Shown: piece by piece, positions 35,300 through 47,518 of the stretch
Position numbering within the stretch: position 1 is the first letter of the stretch
Layout: each line of letters begins with the position of its first letter
Assembly (NCBI GenBank): GCA_038496445.1
Contig: JALMLS010000092.1
Coordinates: 1 to 64,000, forward strand
DNA: 64,000 nucleotides
Source of the DNA: Trichosphaerium sp. ATCC 40318
Lineage: Eukaryota > Discosea > Flabellinia > Trichosidae
Direction of reading: 5' to 3'
Notes under the pieces: model-generated
What the model was told of the DNA's origin: nothing
The model's input: the letters and a program-made list of their open reading frames with translations, nothing else
Databases searched by the model: none
Translations under genes and position numbers: made by a program

Positions 35300-35669
35300 G
35301 TTTGGGTGTATGTTTTCAACGCCATCAGCGCTTACGCCAAGCGTTATTGTGTTGATATCCGCCATTTGATTATTAGTGCTGTATTAATTACTCGTACATA
35401 CACTAGACACTGGCGTTTAGAAATAACCGATACAAGATTTCTTGTTGAAAGTGGCGCGATTTTTGAGTCAAAACAGCTCGGTGAGAATTTGCCTGGCAAA
35501 ACCTTGGCATGTTCCAACATTATTGTCTGCTACCATGATTGCGTGAGCAAATACCCCTGAAGGCTCTCACTTTACCAAGGGACCCCGAAAAACTGAAAAT
35601 TAGCATAATTGCTTTTGCGCCGTTTGGCAATTTTGCTGTTGGTGAATTTATCAGTTGCACTAATTAATT
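35300..35669. promoter_or_regulatory. Divergent promoter region
   Basis: This 370-base spacer lies between the starts of the minus-strand coiled-coil gene and the plus-strand SANT gene. An open frame covers much of it on the plus strand but has no ATG and no family resemblance, so I do not call it a gene. Confidence 0.4.
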
Positions 35670-38049
35670 ATGTCGTCAGCTCAGAGGAGGTTTGATAGGT
35701 CAATAATTAGCCATGTATCTGACTGCATTTCTGATAGGAGTCAGAGATCGACCAAAACATCGTATAAACAACGTTATGGTGTGTATGCAAACGATTTAAT
35801 GGATGGAGAAGGTAATATATTAAGATGATATCCAATTCTAACTCTCTAAGGCGCGAGTGTACCAACGAACGTTGTCGCTTCAGAAAGTACGTTTTAGCAG
35901 TAACGGCGATGCCAAAAAACCAAAAGAAATTAAAGAATTTTACATGCGAACGCTTTCAGGGACATGTGGGCTACTAGAACCGCCTAATCAAAACCAATTT
36001 GATCCGCTTGCCCGATAGCAAATATCTTTTTCTCAGCCTCCTAGCTCCGATAAAACTACAGAAACGCGTTTTTTTCAACCGCTTTAAAGCGATCTTGGGC
36101 ATTAAAGCAAAACTAAGTCTGTAACTTGCTTTTTTTCCTCTTGATCGCTCTCTTTTAGTGGACTCAAATACTCTTGCGCTAAAATACCGTTAACCGCTCC
36201 GAAATTCCCTATTTGAAGACTAAACGCCTATAATAGTTACACCGACTGGTACAGTTTCACAGCCACCACCTGGGCCTACAAAGAAGAAGGCAAGACGTCA
36301 GAGGCGTCCTTGGACCGAGGCGGTAAGAACAAAACAACTTTCTGCGTACAATATTTATCCACAACACCTGAAAAAAATTGTCCAGGCACTGTGATTTTCC
36401 ATTTGTTTATCCTGTGTACACCTAAAAATTAGTCGTACCAAAAAATTTTATTGATAAAAAAAATGCCCAAAATGAGTACAGTGTACTACTACAGTGTTTT
36501 ACTTTTTTTGGTGCAACAATTTCTGATTTGATCGGAATTCAAGATTTGAAATGAAAAACTTTCGCAAACAACCTTTTTTTGGTGTTTTTTTTTTCAAGTG
36601 CTTCCAACTAACGCAAATACCCACAGGAGGAACAAACAATACTTAAATTCGTAAAGGAAAAGGGTGCAAGAGGATGGGCGGAGTGTGCTAGCTTATTAGA
36701 AAGTCGTACTGCGAATCAAGTGTCTTATCACTACAAAAATCACTTAAAGGACAAAGACACCAAAGGAACCACAAAAAAAGCTGCACCAGCCCGTTCTACC
36801 AAAGAAAAACCAGCGGCACCAGCGAACACAGCCACACGCGTACAACAAAATGTGAAAAGTTCTAAAACACGTGCTGACGAACCGTTAGAAAATAAACAGT
36901 CGTGCACCTCGACAACCAGCACAAGCTCCACCGCCACGCTCTATGGGCAGGCCAATACAAAGACGTCATCCTGGGGCGAAACAAGGACCTCGTGTACAAG
37001 GTACTATGCCTTCAAGACCACCAAGTCATCTCCTCAATGGTGTTGCGCTTAAAAGGAGTCCAGTGCCGGCACCAGGCATGCATCCAGCTTATCATCCCCG
37101 ACAGCGTAGGCCTATACACAGTGCGTACTTTCACCCTTACTGTTAACAGTTCCCCAGTGTGATACTTACGTCTATTTTTCTTTGTAGCTAAATTATTCCC
37201 TTCTACTATGCCTGTGCCTGCAGAGCTTTATCGGTACATGTCGTCTCCAGATCTACAACCAACGACGCTGTTGCCGCGTATGCGTCCTATTCCAACATTG
37301 AAATTAAGACAACCTCTTGAACAAACGCCACCCTCTCGTATGCTGGATGTATTGGATTGGAGCAGTCTACAAATTCCAATAGATGTAAGCTACATACACA
37401 AAGATCGCATTGAGTACGTGCCGTGTGGCTCATTTAATTTTTTTTTCCGCGGGATAAAACTAATGGTTGGGCTTTAGACCTGTAGGTGAAGGCTTATTTC
37501 CTAATGTGGCCGATGCTGTAATGAAAGAAATTGGAAGGCCGGCTGTTGTTAATGGCGCAAAGACGCGGAAGAAATCTGCAGTTGAAAAACCGTCAAGGAC
37601 TCAAAAGAAGCAAAAGAGGCAAACAAAAGCGAGTACACGTACAAAAGCAGCCTCACAAACTGAGGCTAAAATGAAGAAAATGCAAAACAAGATTTTGGCG
37701 CAATCACACTCTTCCAGGCAATCTCGTAGGAGAGAAGCAGCAACCCCTTCTAAATCCGCTCAAGCCGCCCAAGATTCGAGTAAAACGCCTCTACCATTCA
37801 TAAGTGGTACAAACCAACAAAAACTCAAACAAAAAATTAACAGCTTTATTTTTAGGACCTTCCTTTCGTGTACCGCCTGTTATAAACAAGCGCTATCACA
37901 CTGGTAAAGGCCCAGCGGGTTCGAGTGTACCGCCACGGCCCATGACACAGATAACAGAAGATGTGCCGTTTGGTAGTTTCACAATGTCAACATACCAAAA
38001 AAACGGTATCAAGTGGAACAAAAACTACAAGGCGGCAGGCGCGCAATAA
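35670..38049 (+). CDS. SANT/Myb-like DNA-binding protein
   Basis: The first exon reads MSSAQRRFDRSIISHVSDC and continues with basic, Ser-rich sequence. After a long intron region, an exon with TKKKARRQRRPWTEA joins EEQTILKFVKEKGARGWAEC and ASLLESRTANQVSYHYKNHL. That is a single Myb/SANT domain with the spaced tryptophans and the RTxxQVxxHYKN third helix. Downstream are low-complexity Lys/Ala/Pro stretches, a Pro/Arg-rich region (36910-37110, in a frame shifted relative to the SANT exon, so a small intron there is unresolved), then MPVPAELYRYMSSPDLQP. A basic block follows (KTRKKSAVEKPSRTQKKQK). The end is SFTMSTYQKNGIKWNKNY with a stop at 38049. A nuclear, DNA- or histone-tail-binding role is inferred from the SANT domain. 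Confidence 0.7.
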
Positions 38050-38511
38050 TCTCGCCCTAATTTTTTTTTTTCTGTGCCATACAACAAGAACGAACGAACA
38101 GTCGATATACTGGACAGCTGAGTTTCCTTAGATGAAAAAAAAAAAAAAAAGAAAAAGATCTTTATGCTAGACAACTATTTTGGCTGATATATAGTTCAAG
38201 ACGGATCAGTTTTCGACGGTGTCACACCACTTAATTTTTTATTTTTCCCCTATTTACAGTTGCGCCAGATTACAATTACCAAAGTCCACTCGATGTGATT
38301 GTATTGCGAATAGAGCGCACATACTGTGCGGGTACAAAATACTATAAAGTGTTAGCCGCGATTCAAGTTCAAAACCCCCAACCCATTGTACACTACAAAC
38401 AAACCAAAAAAAAAAAAAAATAACAGACTCAAAGTGGCCCAAAGAAAGAAAGAAAAAAAAATCAAAGTGTATGTAAAATTGTAAATAATCACTAGTTTTT
38501 TCCCCTTATAA
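38050..38511. other. Convergent intergenic region, no gene seen
   Basis: 462 bases between the 3' ends of the SANT and UBFD1 genes, with several A and T homopolymer runs. It should contain both polyadenylation regions. No gene or repeat recognised. Confidence 0.45.
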
Positions 38512-39487
38512 TTATACTGCGATGGCTTGGTTATTCTAATTTAAAGTGTTTTGACCCAATTGGTAACGTACCATGTGGAGTTTTGAGGTTTCAATGTAGA
38601 GAGTCATGATGTGGTACTCCTCTCGACCTTTGATTGGTTCTGACATAACCTTGCGGATACTACCGAATGGGTACTAGAGGGAAAGGTTACTTAAGAAAAA
38701 AAAACTTGTTCTACTCACTTTTCGCGTAGTGGATGCGCTAGAGATCCACAACATCCTTTCAAATGTCTTGAAAGTCAATCTGATTTTATTTCCTCGTCCA
38801 TCAAGTAGACCTTTTAATGCTGGAGGGTTCGGAAGTGCCACCTGTGGACGATATGAGATTTTTCTATTTTGGAATTTTCAAACATCTGCTTGGTCATTTC
38901 AACTGTTCGTACGTGCTTGTCTTTGATGCCTGGTACGGCTTCTTCAGGAGGACCCATATCACAAACTTTTTTGTGAGGCTAGAAGGTCAGTTAGCGGAGA
39001 TTTTGAATTAAGTTGTCAACAAAAAAAAATCGCTTTTGTTGCTTGTACCTTCTCTTCGCTCATTGGCCCTTTTGATTCTTGTTCTAGCGGTTTTGGAGTT
39101 AATCATTCGCCGTTGATGAATTCAAAAAACATTTAATTGTTTACCTAGCTTCGCTTGCGCGCCTGGGGTTGGCTTTGTATTAACAGCGACTACTTCTTCA
39201 ATGCTAATGCACATTAGCGCCGTTTTTGTTTAAAAAGATGGCTGATGGTACCTAGAGCCTACTAACATGAGCTTGGCACCATTGCGAAGCTTATAATCAG
39301 TGAGTTTCTTCGTGTCCTCCTTTAGAGGCCTTCCTCTGAATACAATCTTCTGAAAAGCTGGATCCACCTTGCTTTCTGCGTACAACAACTGTTTAAAGTC
39401 GTGAACGCTTGCATCTCTAGCAACATTGAGCTTGTAAGTTTTATGGTTGTGCTTTATTTGAAGCCTCATAGTCGTTACGGCTGCCAT
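38512..39487 (-). CDS. UBFD1: UBFD1-like ubiquitin-domain protein
   Basis: The first exon carries a ubiquitin-like domain: MRLQIKHNHKTYKLNV, VHDFKQLLYAESKVDPAFQK, IVFRGRPLKEDTKKLTDYKL and GAKLMLVGS. This is followed by the family-specific second part. HKKVCDMGPPEEAVPGIKD corresponds to the UBFD1 HRKVLDKG..PEDVMPSVKG block. LKGLLDGRGNKIRLTFKTFE and YPFGSIRKVMSEPIKGREEY HIM correspond to its KVRLTF and PMGSIKNVVSEPIEGHEDYH blocks. Human UBFD1 has some 30 residues after this point that are missing or reduced here. The end is ambiguous: a GTACGT..TTAG intron near 38570 would give a stop at 38512, otherwise the stop is near 38537. UBFD1 binds polyubiquitin; its role is poorly defined. Confidence 0.85.
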
Positions 39488-39781
39488 GCTGTTAATAGTA
39501 ATTGAGGCTAATTTAAATGAAAAAATTAATATTACTTAACTACCCACGCCTTGCGTAATTAGGCGTCTATGAGGTTGTACGTGAAGAATTGACATGAAAA
39601 AAACTGTACCTTAAGTGCCACAATTTGTTACTGGTTAACGATCATGTGTTTGACGGTGGCTAGGATGTAACGTCATTTAGTACATGTACCGAAAAGTTTG
39701 GACAAATTAAGCAAGTAGTAGCAATAAGCCTGCCTTTTATAAGGTGCTGTAGTACAGGCGAAAGTCTATGAAGGTGCTTGC
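39488..39781. promoter_or_regulatory. Divergent promoter region
   Basis: Spacer of 294 bases between the divergent UBFD1 and FHA-kinase starts. AT-rich, no recognised motif. Confidence 0.4.
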
Positions 39782-42700
39782 ATGAGTGATGATGTTGCGA
39801 TTTCTGTGACGCTTGTCCAGACCAAAAACCACAAAGTAATTGATCTACCGAGTGGTAGTACAATCATTGGTCGACTTATCCAGGCGAAACCGCCCACTAC
39901 AAATTTTGTAGGCCTTGATGACAAAAGGATTTCTAGAAAGCATGTACAGATAACAGTATCGCCTGAATCAGGCACTGTTACGATTTTAGCGGTATTTTTT
40001 GTTATAAACTCGTGTCAATGTATCCTTACGCGACTCTAGCTCGGTCAGAATGCAACCTTTGTCAAAAAGGAGAAAAAACAGCTCAGATTAAAAAAAAATA
40101 TCCCAATATCTCTGGAAGATGGTGATACCATCATGTTTCTTGAAGATGTGCGTGTATATCACCAGAAAGGCAATTTAGAACCGAAAACAAGCGTTGAAAA
40201 GTTGAAAAAAATTCAAGTTTGCATTGGAGGTACTCTAACGCCACTATTAGAAAAGCTTCACATTTAGCGTGAATATTGAAACAGGTGGAAGTTTTGATTT
40301 TGGAGAGGCTGAAGCGACACAGCTTGATAACTATGAAGACCTACAAGGTTCCGAAAGTGACCACGAGAGCCTACCGACGCCGCCTAAGAAAAAGAAGCGC
40401 AAGCTGGAAGCCACTGCACGTGCTTCAACCAACACTTTTTTTTGCTTAAAAGTGTTTGTAATTACAGTTTTTTTTGATATGCGTGGCGTGCACCTAACAT
40501 AACTGTTTAGAACAAGGAAGGTAACAAGAAAAAACGTCCTCGTCTTACTCGCTGTGCGTCCGATTTTGCACAAGGCGCATTGCTCATTGATGAGGCCGAG
40601 TTGGAGCATGTCAAAGCTATTGGTAAGGCGAACACAACAAATTAGTTGAACGAAAAGGCATTAGAATAACGTATTGACATAAATCATAGGGAATGGAAGC
40701 TGTGGTGCTGTGTACCTCTCTAAATGGAATGGCATACAAGTCGCTACCAAGGTGATATTCCGTTCGCTGTTAAAACCAAATGTTGTCGACGAATTCAAAG
40801 CAGAGGCAAAGATAATGAAGTACGTTCTTTGGTTACATCATTTTATACATGACGTTTGTGTGATTGTCTGATGGAGTTTAAAGACAATTGAGACATCCAA
40901 ACGTAGTCTTATTTCTTGGTATTGTGTACGAGAAAGCAACCTCCAAAGAAAGTGCAAAGATGAAAATTGGCACGTGACAAAAAAAACCAACCATTATCCA
41001 TCATTCATTTCTTGTTTTTTGGATTATCTATTATGAGGCGCTGACAAGACGTGTAGTTACCGAGTATATGCGTAGGGGAAATTTAAGACACGTACTAGAT
41101 GACAATGACGTTGAATTGCACTCTGAGTTGATTTTGCAAATAGCTTTGGATATTGCTGCTGGGATGAATTGTATGGACACAAAGAATTGTATTAATTTAT
41201 CTCACCACTTTGACATTTAGACTTACATACATTCAAACCACAAATCATACATCGAGATCTAAAGGTACTTACTTGCAATTTGTTCCCTTTTTTTTTGTAG
41301 AGACTCATTTATTGGTATAGAGCGCTAATTTACTAGTGGACAAGAACTTTCGTATAAAGGGTATGGCCACTTCCAATAAGTACTCATTGACAATGAACTT
41401 TTCGTACCTTTGCCTTTGAGTTGTAATGATGAGAACTCCACTCCAATCAAAAGGAATTGTAATTGACTTTCAATTCTAGTTGCCGATTTTGGGCTGGCAA
41501 AGATGATCAAAAAGGAACATGAGGATGATATAAACAATACTTGTTGTGGTACTACACCCTGGACAGGTACCATCAGTTTCTCCCAACATTACCATTCTGC
41601 ATTTCAAGTGTTCTTTTCGTGGTTCTAACATTGTCGATTTTAAGCTCCAGAGATTCACCTTAAGAAGGGATACACCTCTTCAGCAGATGTATATAGTTAT
41701 GGTATTGTTTTATGGGAGATAATAACACGAGCAGAACCGTTCAAAGGCATGACTCATGCTCAGAGTGCGTTGTTGATCGAAACAAAATGCTTTTTTTTTG
41801 TTTCATCTTATTTTTCAAACTAGTCATTCTCGGTGTTGCAAACAAGTCCCTTCGCCCTGTATTCCCTCCTGACTGTGACCAAAGAGTACGAATAGATCTC
41901 AAGTGATAATATGACTGATTGATATTAGTTCAAAGCACTTGGTGAGCGGTGTTGGTCAACAAACCCAAGGGCTAGGCCTACTTTTACGGATATTTTACAG
42001 AGGCTAAACAATAATAATTCGGAAAGCTCACCCTTCTCGACTCCAAACAAGGAGCTAGCGTATGGAGGACAAAAGTCTCAGAGCGAGATGGAATTTATAC
42101 AATTGAGCTCTGCTTTTGCCACAGACGCTACAAATACAGAGATAGAGGTCCGTCTAACTTAAATCCAAAGAGTGGTAGTTAACTTATATTCCAAAAGGTT
42201 ATATCTGAAAAAGCTCGTAGTCTTCCTGCAGGTGAAATAACGATTCTGGAGGATCTAGGTTTTGACCTGTACAAGGTACGTTTCAACACTACGCTTTCTT
42301 TGAGAGTGTTCCAAACAGATACATTAACAGTATTTGTTGAATAGGCTACATATAATCGAAAAGTGGTATCTATAAAAATCTTTAGAGAAAAAACAGATGA
42401 TGTAAGGGAGAGATTTGTAAAGGAAGCGGAGCTCCTCACGTGCGGTTTTTTTTTGTCCAAATTCAAAATTTATACTCGCTGACATTCCCGACTGTAGACA
42501 ACTCGCCAGTGAACACATTGTTAAATTTTATGGAGCACGCACAAAACCAGAGTTTTGTATCGTAATGGAACACTTTGCGAATGGATCTCTTTATACTGTC
42601 ATGAATAAAACTGGCATGAAGTTTGATTGGGCTGTTGTCATTGCATTTGCGACTGAAAGCGTGAGGTAAGTTATATATTTGTACTCTTAATATGCATTGG

Positions 42701-43545
42701 AAACTGGATTGCTTACAAAAATATGAAAAAGGGCTATGCAATTGCTTCATTCTCAAACACCTCAAATAGTACATGGTGCTATTACGAGCTCTTGTTTGAT
42801 GGTTGCAGATGACTTTAAAATTAAACTTTCCGATTTTTCACAAGCCACTACTTTCCCTCCAAAGGCAGAAGATGGATATAAGGGTAATTCAAATGGTACC
42901 AGCCTTTACTCTGCGCCAGAGGTGTTTAATGGTGAACGTGCGTACATCGCTTTGAGACTCGATTTTTGACGGTTATTTTACAGCCAAAACGACGAAGACC
43001 GATGTATATAGTTTCTCCATTGTCTGTACGTTTTCCACTTTTCTATAACTGTTTTATGCTCACTATACATTACAGTGTGGGAGTTGGTTTATCGTTGCTT
43101 GGAGGGCACATATGAAAAGCCATACTTGTCATGTACAAATGTAAAATTCCCAGTTCAAGTATCTGTTCAGGTCGCCAAAAAAGGTCTAAGGTAATTACCA
43201 TCTTTTTTTTGCAAGTCTAAAATTGTTTCGATTGAATCCCACTAATCACGTGATCAGCGATAATTATTTTTTGTATTTATAATTTAAATCTAGGCCCAAA
43301 CTTGTGTTCAACACTCCGCCACCAGTGGCAGACATATTAAAAAAGTGTACGTTTAAGACTGGTTGAAGAACTTTTTATTGAGCTGGTTTTTTAACGTTTA
43401 CTCAGGTTGGCATGCTGATCCAGCTGAACGACTTTCTTGCACTGATATTTTGCGTGGTATGCATAAGATTAAACAATTGTATTTAGAAGAAAAGCGAAAG
43501 AAGGCCAAGAAGATGTCTCAAAGCATTTCAAAGTCAAAAAAATAA
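39782..43545 (+). CDS. FHA-domain protein with active TKL-like kinase and C-terminal pseudokinase
   Basis: N-terminal FHA domain: STIIGRLIQAKPP, DDKRISRKHVQITV, GQNATFVKKEKKQL and ISLEDGDTIMFL, with the Arg, Ser and His that bind phosphothreonine. An acidic/basic linker follows (TPPKKKKRKLEA). Kinase 1: glycine loop GNGSCGAVYLSKWNG, lysine in VATKVIF, RHPNVVLFLGIV, IIHRDLK spliced to SANLLVDKNF, ADFGLAKMI, CGTTPWTAPEI, SADVYSYGIVLWEI, RARPTFTDILQRL. All catalytic residues are present; the style is TKL/Raf-like. Kinase 2 begins ILEDLGFDLYKATYN, has VVSIKIF, ERFVKEAELL and EFCIVMEHFANGSLY, but HGAITSSCL replaces HRDxKxxN and LSDFSQA replaces DFG. It ends KTDVYSF, CWHADPAERLSCTDI and a Lys-rich tail. 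The second domain should be catalytically dead and perhaps regulatory. More than fifteen short introns. Confidence 0.85.
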
Positions 43546-43802
43546 AAAAAACAAAACCATCCAAGTCCTCTATGCTTTGTTGATACTTATTTCAAGCTGG
43601 TCTGGGAAACTTAGTAAGAATCATGAAGGTTACTGCTTGGATCAAAAGTCAAATTCCTTTAGCCAAATTGACAATCAACAACTCAGTTCACAAGTTGACG
43701 TTTTGGAATTGTGACGACTCTTTTTTTTTTCACCGAGACATTCTTCAAAACAAAGTTGACTTGCACCTAAATAAAGGCTCAGAATCAACAAGTTAGCTAT
43801 AC

Positions 43803-46353
43803 ATGAGCAGTGAGAAGGAAGCGGGCGATAGCGACCGGCCTGTAATTCGTAAATTAGCTACTAGACGTGTATGATATGGCCTTTAGCTTCTCTAATGTTC
43901 CTAATCATGCCTTTAATTAGATAAATACAACTGTAAAGCTTTCTTCGAGCCAAAGAGTTAAATCAACGTTGAATGTCCTATGGAACATAGAATACTTCGA
44001 ATGTGATGAATACCACTTGTATGTTTACAGCAGTATGAAAGATCGGATTCAAAAAAAGCCTGCGAACAGGTTTATTGATCTAAAAAGGATAACAAACGTA
44101 TCAGTACGTTAAAGCAAGCCTCCTTAGGCCTATGAATGTATTTATAACTAAAACACCTTAGAAAGACGAACAACGGCTTCGTACGTCAATAATTCGATAA
44201 TAGAGCGCATTTCCGTTATTCAGATGCAAGTTAAACAATAATCTAACGTTTACCATTTTCAGAATTTACTGTGACGCTTGATAGTAGCGCAACGCAGACT
44301 GTATCATGCGAAACAAAGGAAAAGATGACAGAATGGTTGCAATACATCTCAGACGCAACATCAACAACCAAAACAACTAAGGTACCGCGTCACGTTAAAA
44401 CCATTGCAAAAAAGGAGCGAAAAGCTCAGCCAAAAAAAACAACTATTTGTAATTTTTATCCAAAAAGAAGTGAGGCCGTTTAGCAACTTGGTTGCTTGCT
44501 CCTATATTTATCATTTTTATCTCATTTTGATTATAGAAGCATAAAGTTAGCGTCTACTTTGCGGATAACGATAAGATTTCATTTAGATTAGACAAAGAAA
44601 CTACAACAGCTGAGGACGTACGTATTTTAGTCTTTTTAGCAAAACGTGTTTTGAAACGTTTTTTTTTTGTATGCATTGGTACCATTTTTGTACATTCATC
44701 GGAGTGTCTTCAATTACAATACGCGTGTAAAGACGTGTTTCTAAGGCACCCACATAAGGTGTATTGTATACAATTCCCTCGGAGATGTGGTAGCTGTCAA
44801 ATACGCAACTTTAGATTTTTCTCTGTATTTGTTTCTGTTTCTCCTGACTTTGGTTTTTCTAGCTTTGGTGGAAAACTTGTGAGCATTTACAATTACCTGA
44901 ACTCACTCGTGGATGCTTCTTTATTTGGGCAACAGGTACACAAACCCAAAAAAACCCTGCAGTACACTCATTCGCTGATATATCGTGTAAGGTGGTGAGG
45001 TGGAGGTGCTTTGTTGCAATGATGATCTCATTGTTGACTTGGAAACAAACTGGCCTCAGATGGAAGTGATGTACTCCCAAGGTGGGAAGGCTTCAGGTTC
45101 ATGCCGTTTCGTATTTAAGACGTCGGCTACATTACCGCTTACTACTGAACGGAGTGTAAAGAACAAAAAGGCGATTTCTCTTTTTTATGAAGAAGTAAGT
45201 TAAAAAAAGCAATGATACAAACACAACTACTTTGTTTTTTTTTTCTTTCGTCAGGACTCACTGTATTAAAGGCATGGTATTACCTTCTCAATAATTTCTA
45301 TGTTGTCGATAGAGAGTTGGCTATTGAATTAGCTGGAATACAATTGGTGATTGACTCTGGGCCATACAATCAAAAAAAACACACTCGAGGCTACATTAGG
45401 TGATTCTTTTTTTTTCCTTCCTTTTAACTGGTAAGCTTACCGTTAACAATTATTTTATATAGTGCCCACGTGGATAAATTGGTTCCCTTCGATCTATTGC
45501 AAAAGTACAAGAATGTTACAGCTGCCCAGTGGGAATCAAAGATAGCAAAACAACACAAAAAGTTTAGCTCTAATAGTCCGTTGGTTGCACACTTACTGTA
45601 CTTGCAACGCTTGCGCCAGTTACCATACTATGGTTCTACATTTTTCCGATGTAAGAGTATCACAACTGATTTATTACAATCAAGTAAGAACTGTTCACAT
45701 CACGTGACACGTTGATTTTGATTGAGAAAAAATTAAGCTGAAATATTTTGATTTTAGGTTTCTTTACAAAGACAAATGACGGTGAGGTCATTCTTGCGAT
45801 CAACATGGCTGGCATACATTTTGTGTACCCTAACAAATCTGTACGTTAAATTGAAACCTTATAAAAACTCACAAATCACGTGTTAGCGGCATACCAAGAC
45901 GTTTTTGTTTACTAGCATTTTAAGATGGGATATATCAGATGGTAAGTCATTTGTTTTTATTGCCACTCTTTTGCGATTTACCTTCAGTTCCCCTCCCTTA
46001 CTTCAATTCAGAGGAAGGACTATTTTGGTTTGAAACAAGTAATGAAGACAGACCTAAAGATCCTACTAGAGAGTACACTCTCCGTACTTTCCAGGTATAA
46101 CTTTGTTTTAATTACTGTTTTTGTTGAATCATAATTGTTCTTGTTTGTAATGTTTTTTTAGGTTACGTTGATTGATGATTTGATTAATGACATTGTATAT
46201 GATTTGAAAATGCAAAAGAAAATATTGCGTATTATTAAACGGGAACAAGGCAAAGGACACTTTTTATCAAAGAAACAAGAACAACCAGAACTTGCACGTG
46301 AACGTGCTAATAAAGCATCCAAAAAGAAGAACAAAGGAAAAAAAAGTAACTAA
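43803..46353 (+). CDS. PH and FERM domain protein (talin/kindlin-like cytoskeletal linker)
   Basis: Starts MSSEKEAGDSDRPVIRKL. A PH domain follows: LNVLWNIEYFECDEYHLY, FIDLKRITNVS, and the closing helix ETKEKMTEWLQYI. A FERM region starts with a ubiquitin-like F1 part (KHKVSVYFADNDKISFRLDK). The F2 part is seen in SGSCRFVFKTSATLPLT and AISLFYEE, then AWYYLLNNFYVVDRELAIEL, AGIQLVIDSGPYNQKKHT and HVDKLVPFDLLQKYKNVT. F3 shows GEVILAINMAGIHFVYPN, EEGLFWFETSNE and TLRTFQVTLIDDLINDIV. The AxxLAxxQ..GxYNxKKH pattern is typical of talin-like F2. A basic tail (KASKKKNKGKKSN) may contact acidic lipids. No MyTH4 or motor domain is seen. Likely connects membrane lipids or receptors to actin. Confidence 0.75.
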
Positions 46354-46511
46354 CAAAAAACCCACCTCAGTGTATGCCTACCAAAGCCCCTCCTTTAGAA
46401 TGTATCTTTGTAATATTGTACTTTGATGAAATCCTGCTAGACAATAATAATAAACTTGTAAATACTGTCTGTAGATCATGTACAACGTCTTTTATAAAGT
46501 AAACATGGAAT

Positions 46512-47491
46512 GTTACATTACCACACACTTTTTCTTATCCTGGTTCTCGAACAGTCCGTCATTGGCCAGTGCCGTTATTATTGCTTCACCAAACACTGCA
46601 ATAATGTTAAACAATGGTTTAAGCACTTATTTGTATAAGACTTACGTGATGAGACAGCCTTTCCTGCAAGGGCACTACATTCCACATATGAATGAGCCTA
46701 ATGATGCATTAGTGTGTTCTGGTAAGCTTGAGCAACATACACCCATCCTTATTGCCATTTGCTGGGCTTCTTCTTCTGTAACACACTCACATGATTTTGT
46801 TCTCAGATCCATTTTAAGACCTGCAAGAACCATAGGTACATCAGAAAAATGCCTGTGTACATCATATTTCCACTACACTTATACGTAAACAACCAGCAAT
46901 CAAATGATAAACTGTTTTTGGCTGTTTGAGTACCTTGTTAGCAACATTTTTAAAAGTTGCTTTATCAGCAATACTAAAACAAACAAGAAAAACATCTGTG
47001 CCCTTCGATCACGTGTGAGACCAAAAAGAGTGTTGAATTGTATACAATAGAACTCACAGGATAGCACAGTTGCCTAGTGTCATTACTCTTTGCAGCTGTA
47101 TCCCATAGCTCTATGTAGTGAAAGTAAATATTCGAATACAACAGTAGCTAGCCACTACAGCGAACCTATAAGTATTTGCTTGCCAAAAACGTCAATTGTT
47201 GCGCTGTGTAATTATGTGAATGTTGTTTTTCTCTTAGGGAAAAAACCAACCAGTGAGGGTTAAATCTCCCTGGTGTTGTACCTATAATTATCTAGCACTC
47301 TTGGTACTAATTATTAACTATTAGAGCTGTAACTTGGTTAGTAGGGCGTATTGTACTCAGTTGGAAAACTAGAGGTTTTATAGCGCATATCTAAGCATGT
47401 TTTGCCTAATTCAATAACGTCAAAAATAATGTTGTTGAAATACAATACCAACACTCTCATCTCCAACAACCACAATCTTAATACGATACAT
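46512..47491 (-). CDS. Atypical Rho-family small GTPase
   Basis: Hidden by many tiny introns and recovered by splicing on the minus strand. MYRIKIVVVGDESVG joins GKTCLDMRYKTSSFPTE (P-loop intact). Next comes VLDNYSATIDVFGKQILIEL with WDTAAKSNDTRQLCYP, then GTDVFLVCFSIADKATFKN, VANKWKYDVHRHFSDVPMV, LAGLKMDLR, CVTEEEAQQMAIRMG, YVECSALAGKAVS and VFGEAIITALANDGLFEN. The C terminus is DKKKCVVM, a CAAX prenylation box. The overall order is clearly Rho. Oddities: G3 is DTAAKS instead of DTAGQE and G4 is LKMD instead of (N/T)KxD. The switch I exon boundary is unresolved. An in-frame upstream ATG at 47515 would add MWTPGQYG. It sits about 30 bases downstream of the neighbouring surface-protein gene. 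Confidence 0.8.
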
Positions 47492-47518
47492 ACCATATTG
47501 ACCAGGTGTCCACATGAA

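Noticed and set aside
35258-35560. Plus-strand open frame of about 100 codons upstream of the SANT gene
   Set aside because: No ATG at its start, no family resemblance, and it overlaps the first exon of the divergent coiled-coil gene.
46478-46888. Plus-strand open frame of 136 codons
   Set aside because: It is antisense to the Rho GTPase exons, which show family motifs and spliced frames on the minus strand.
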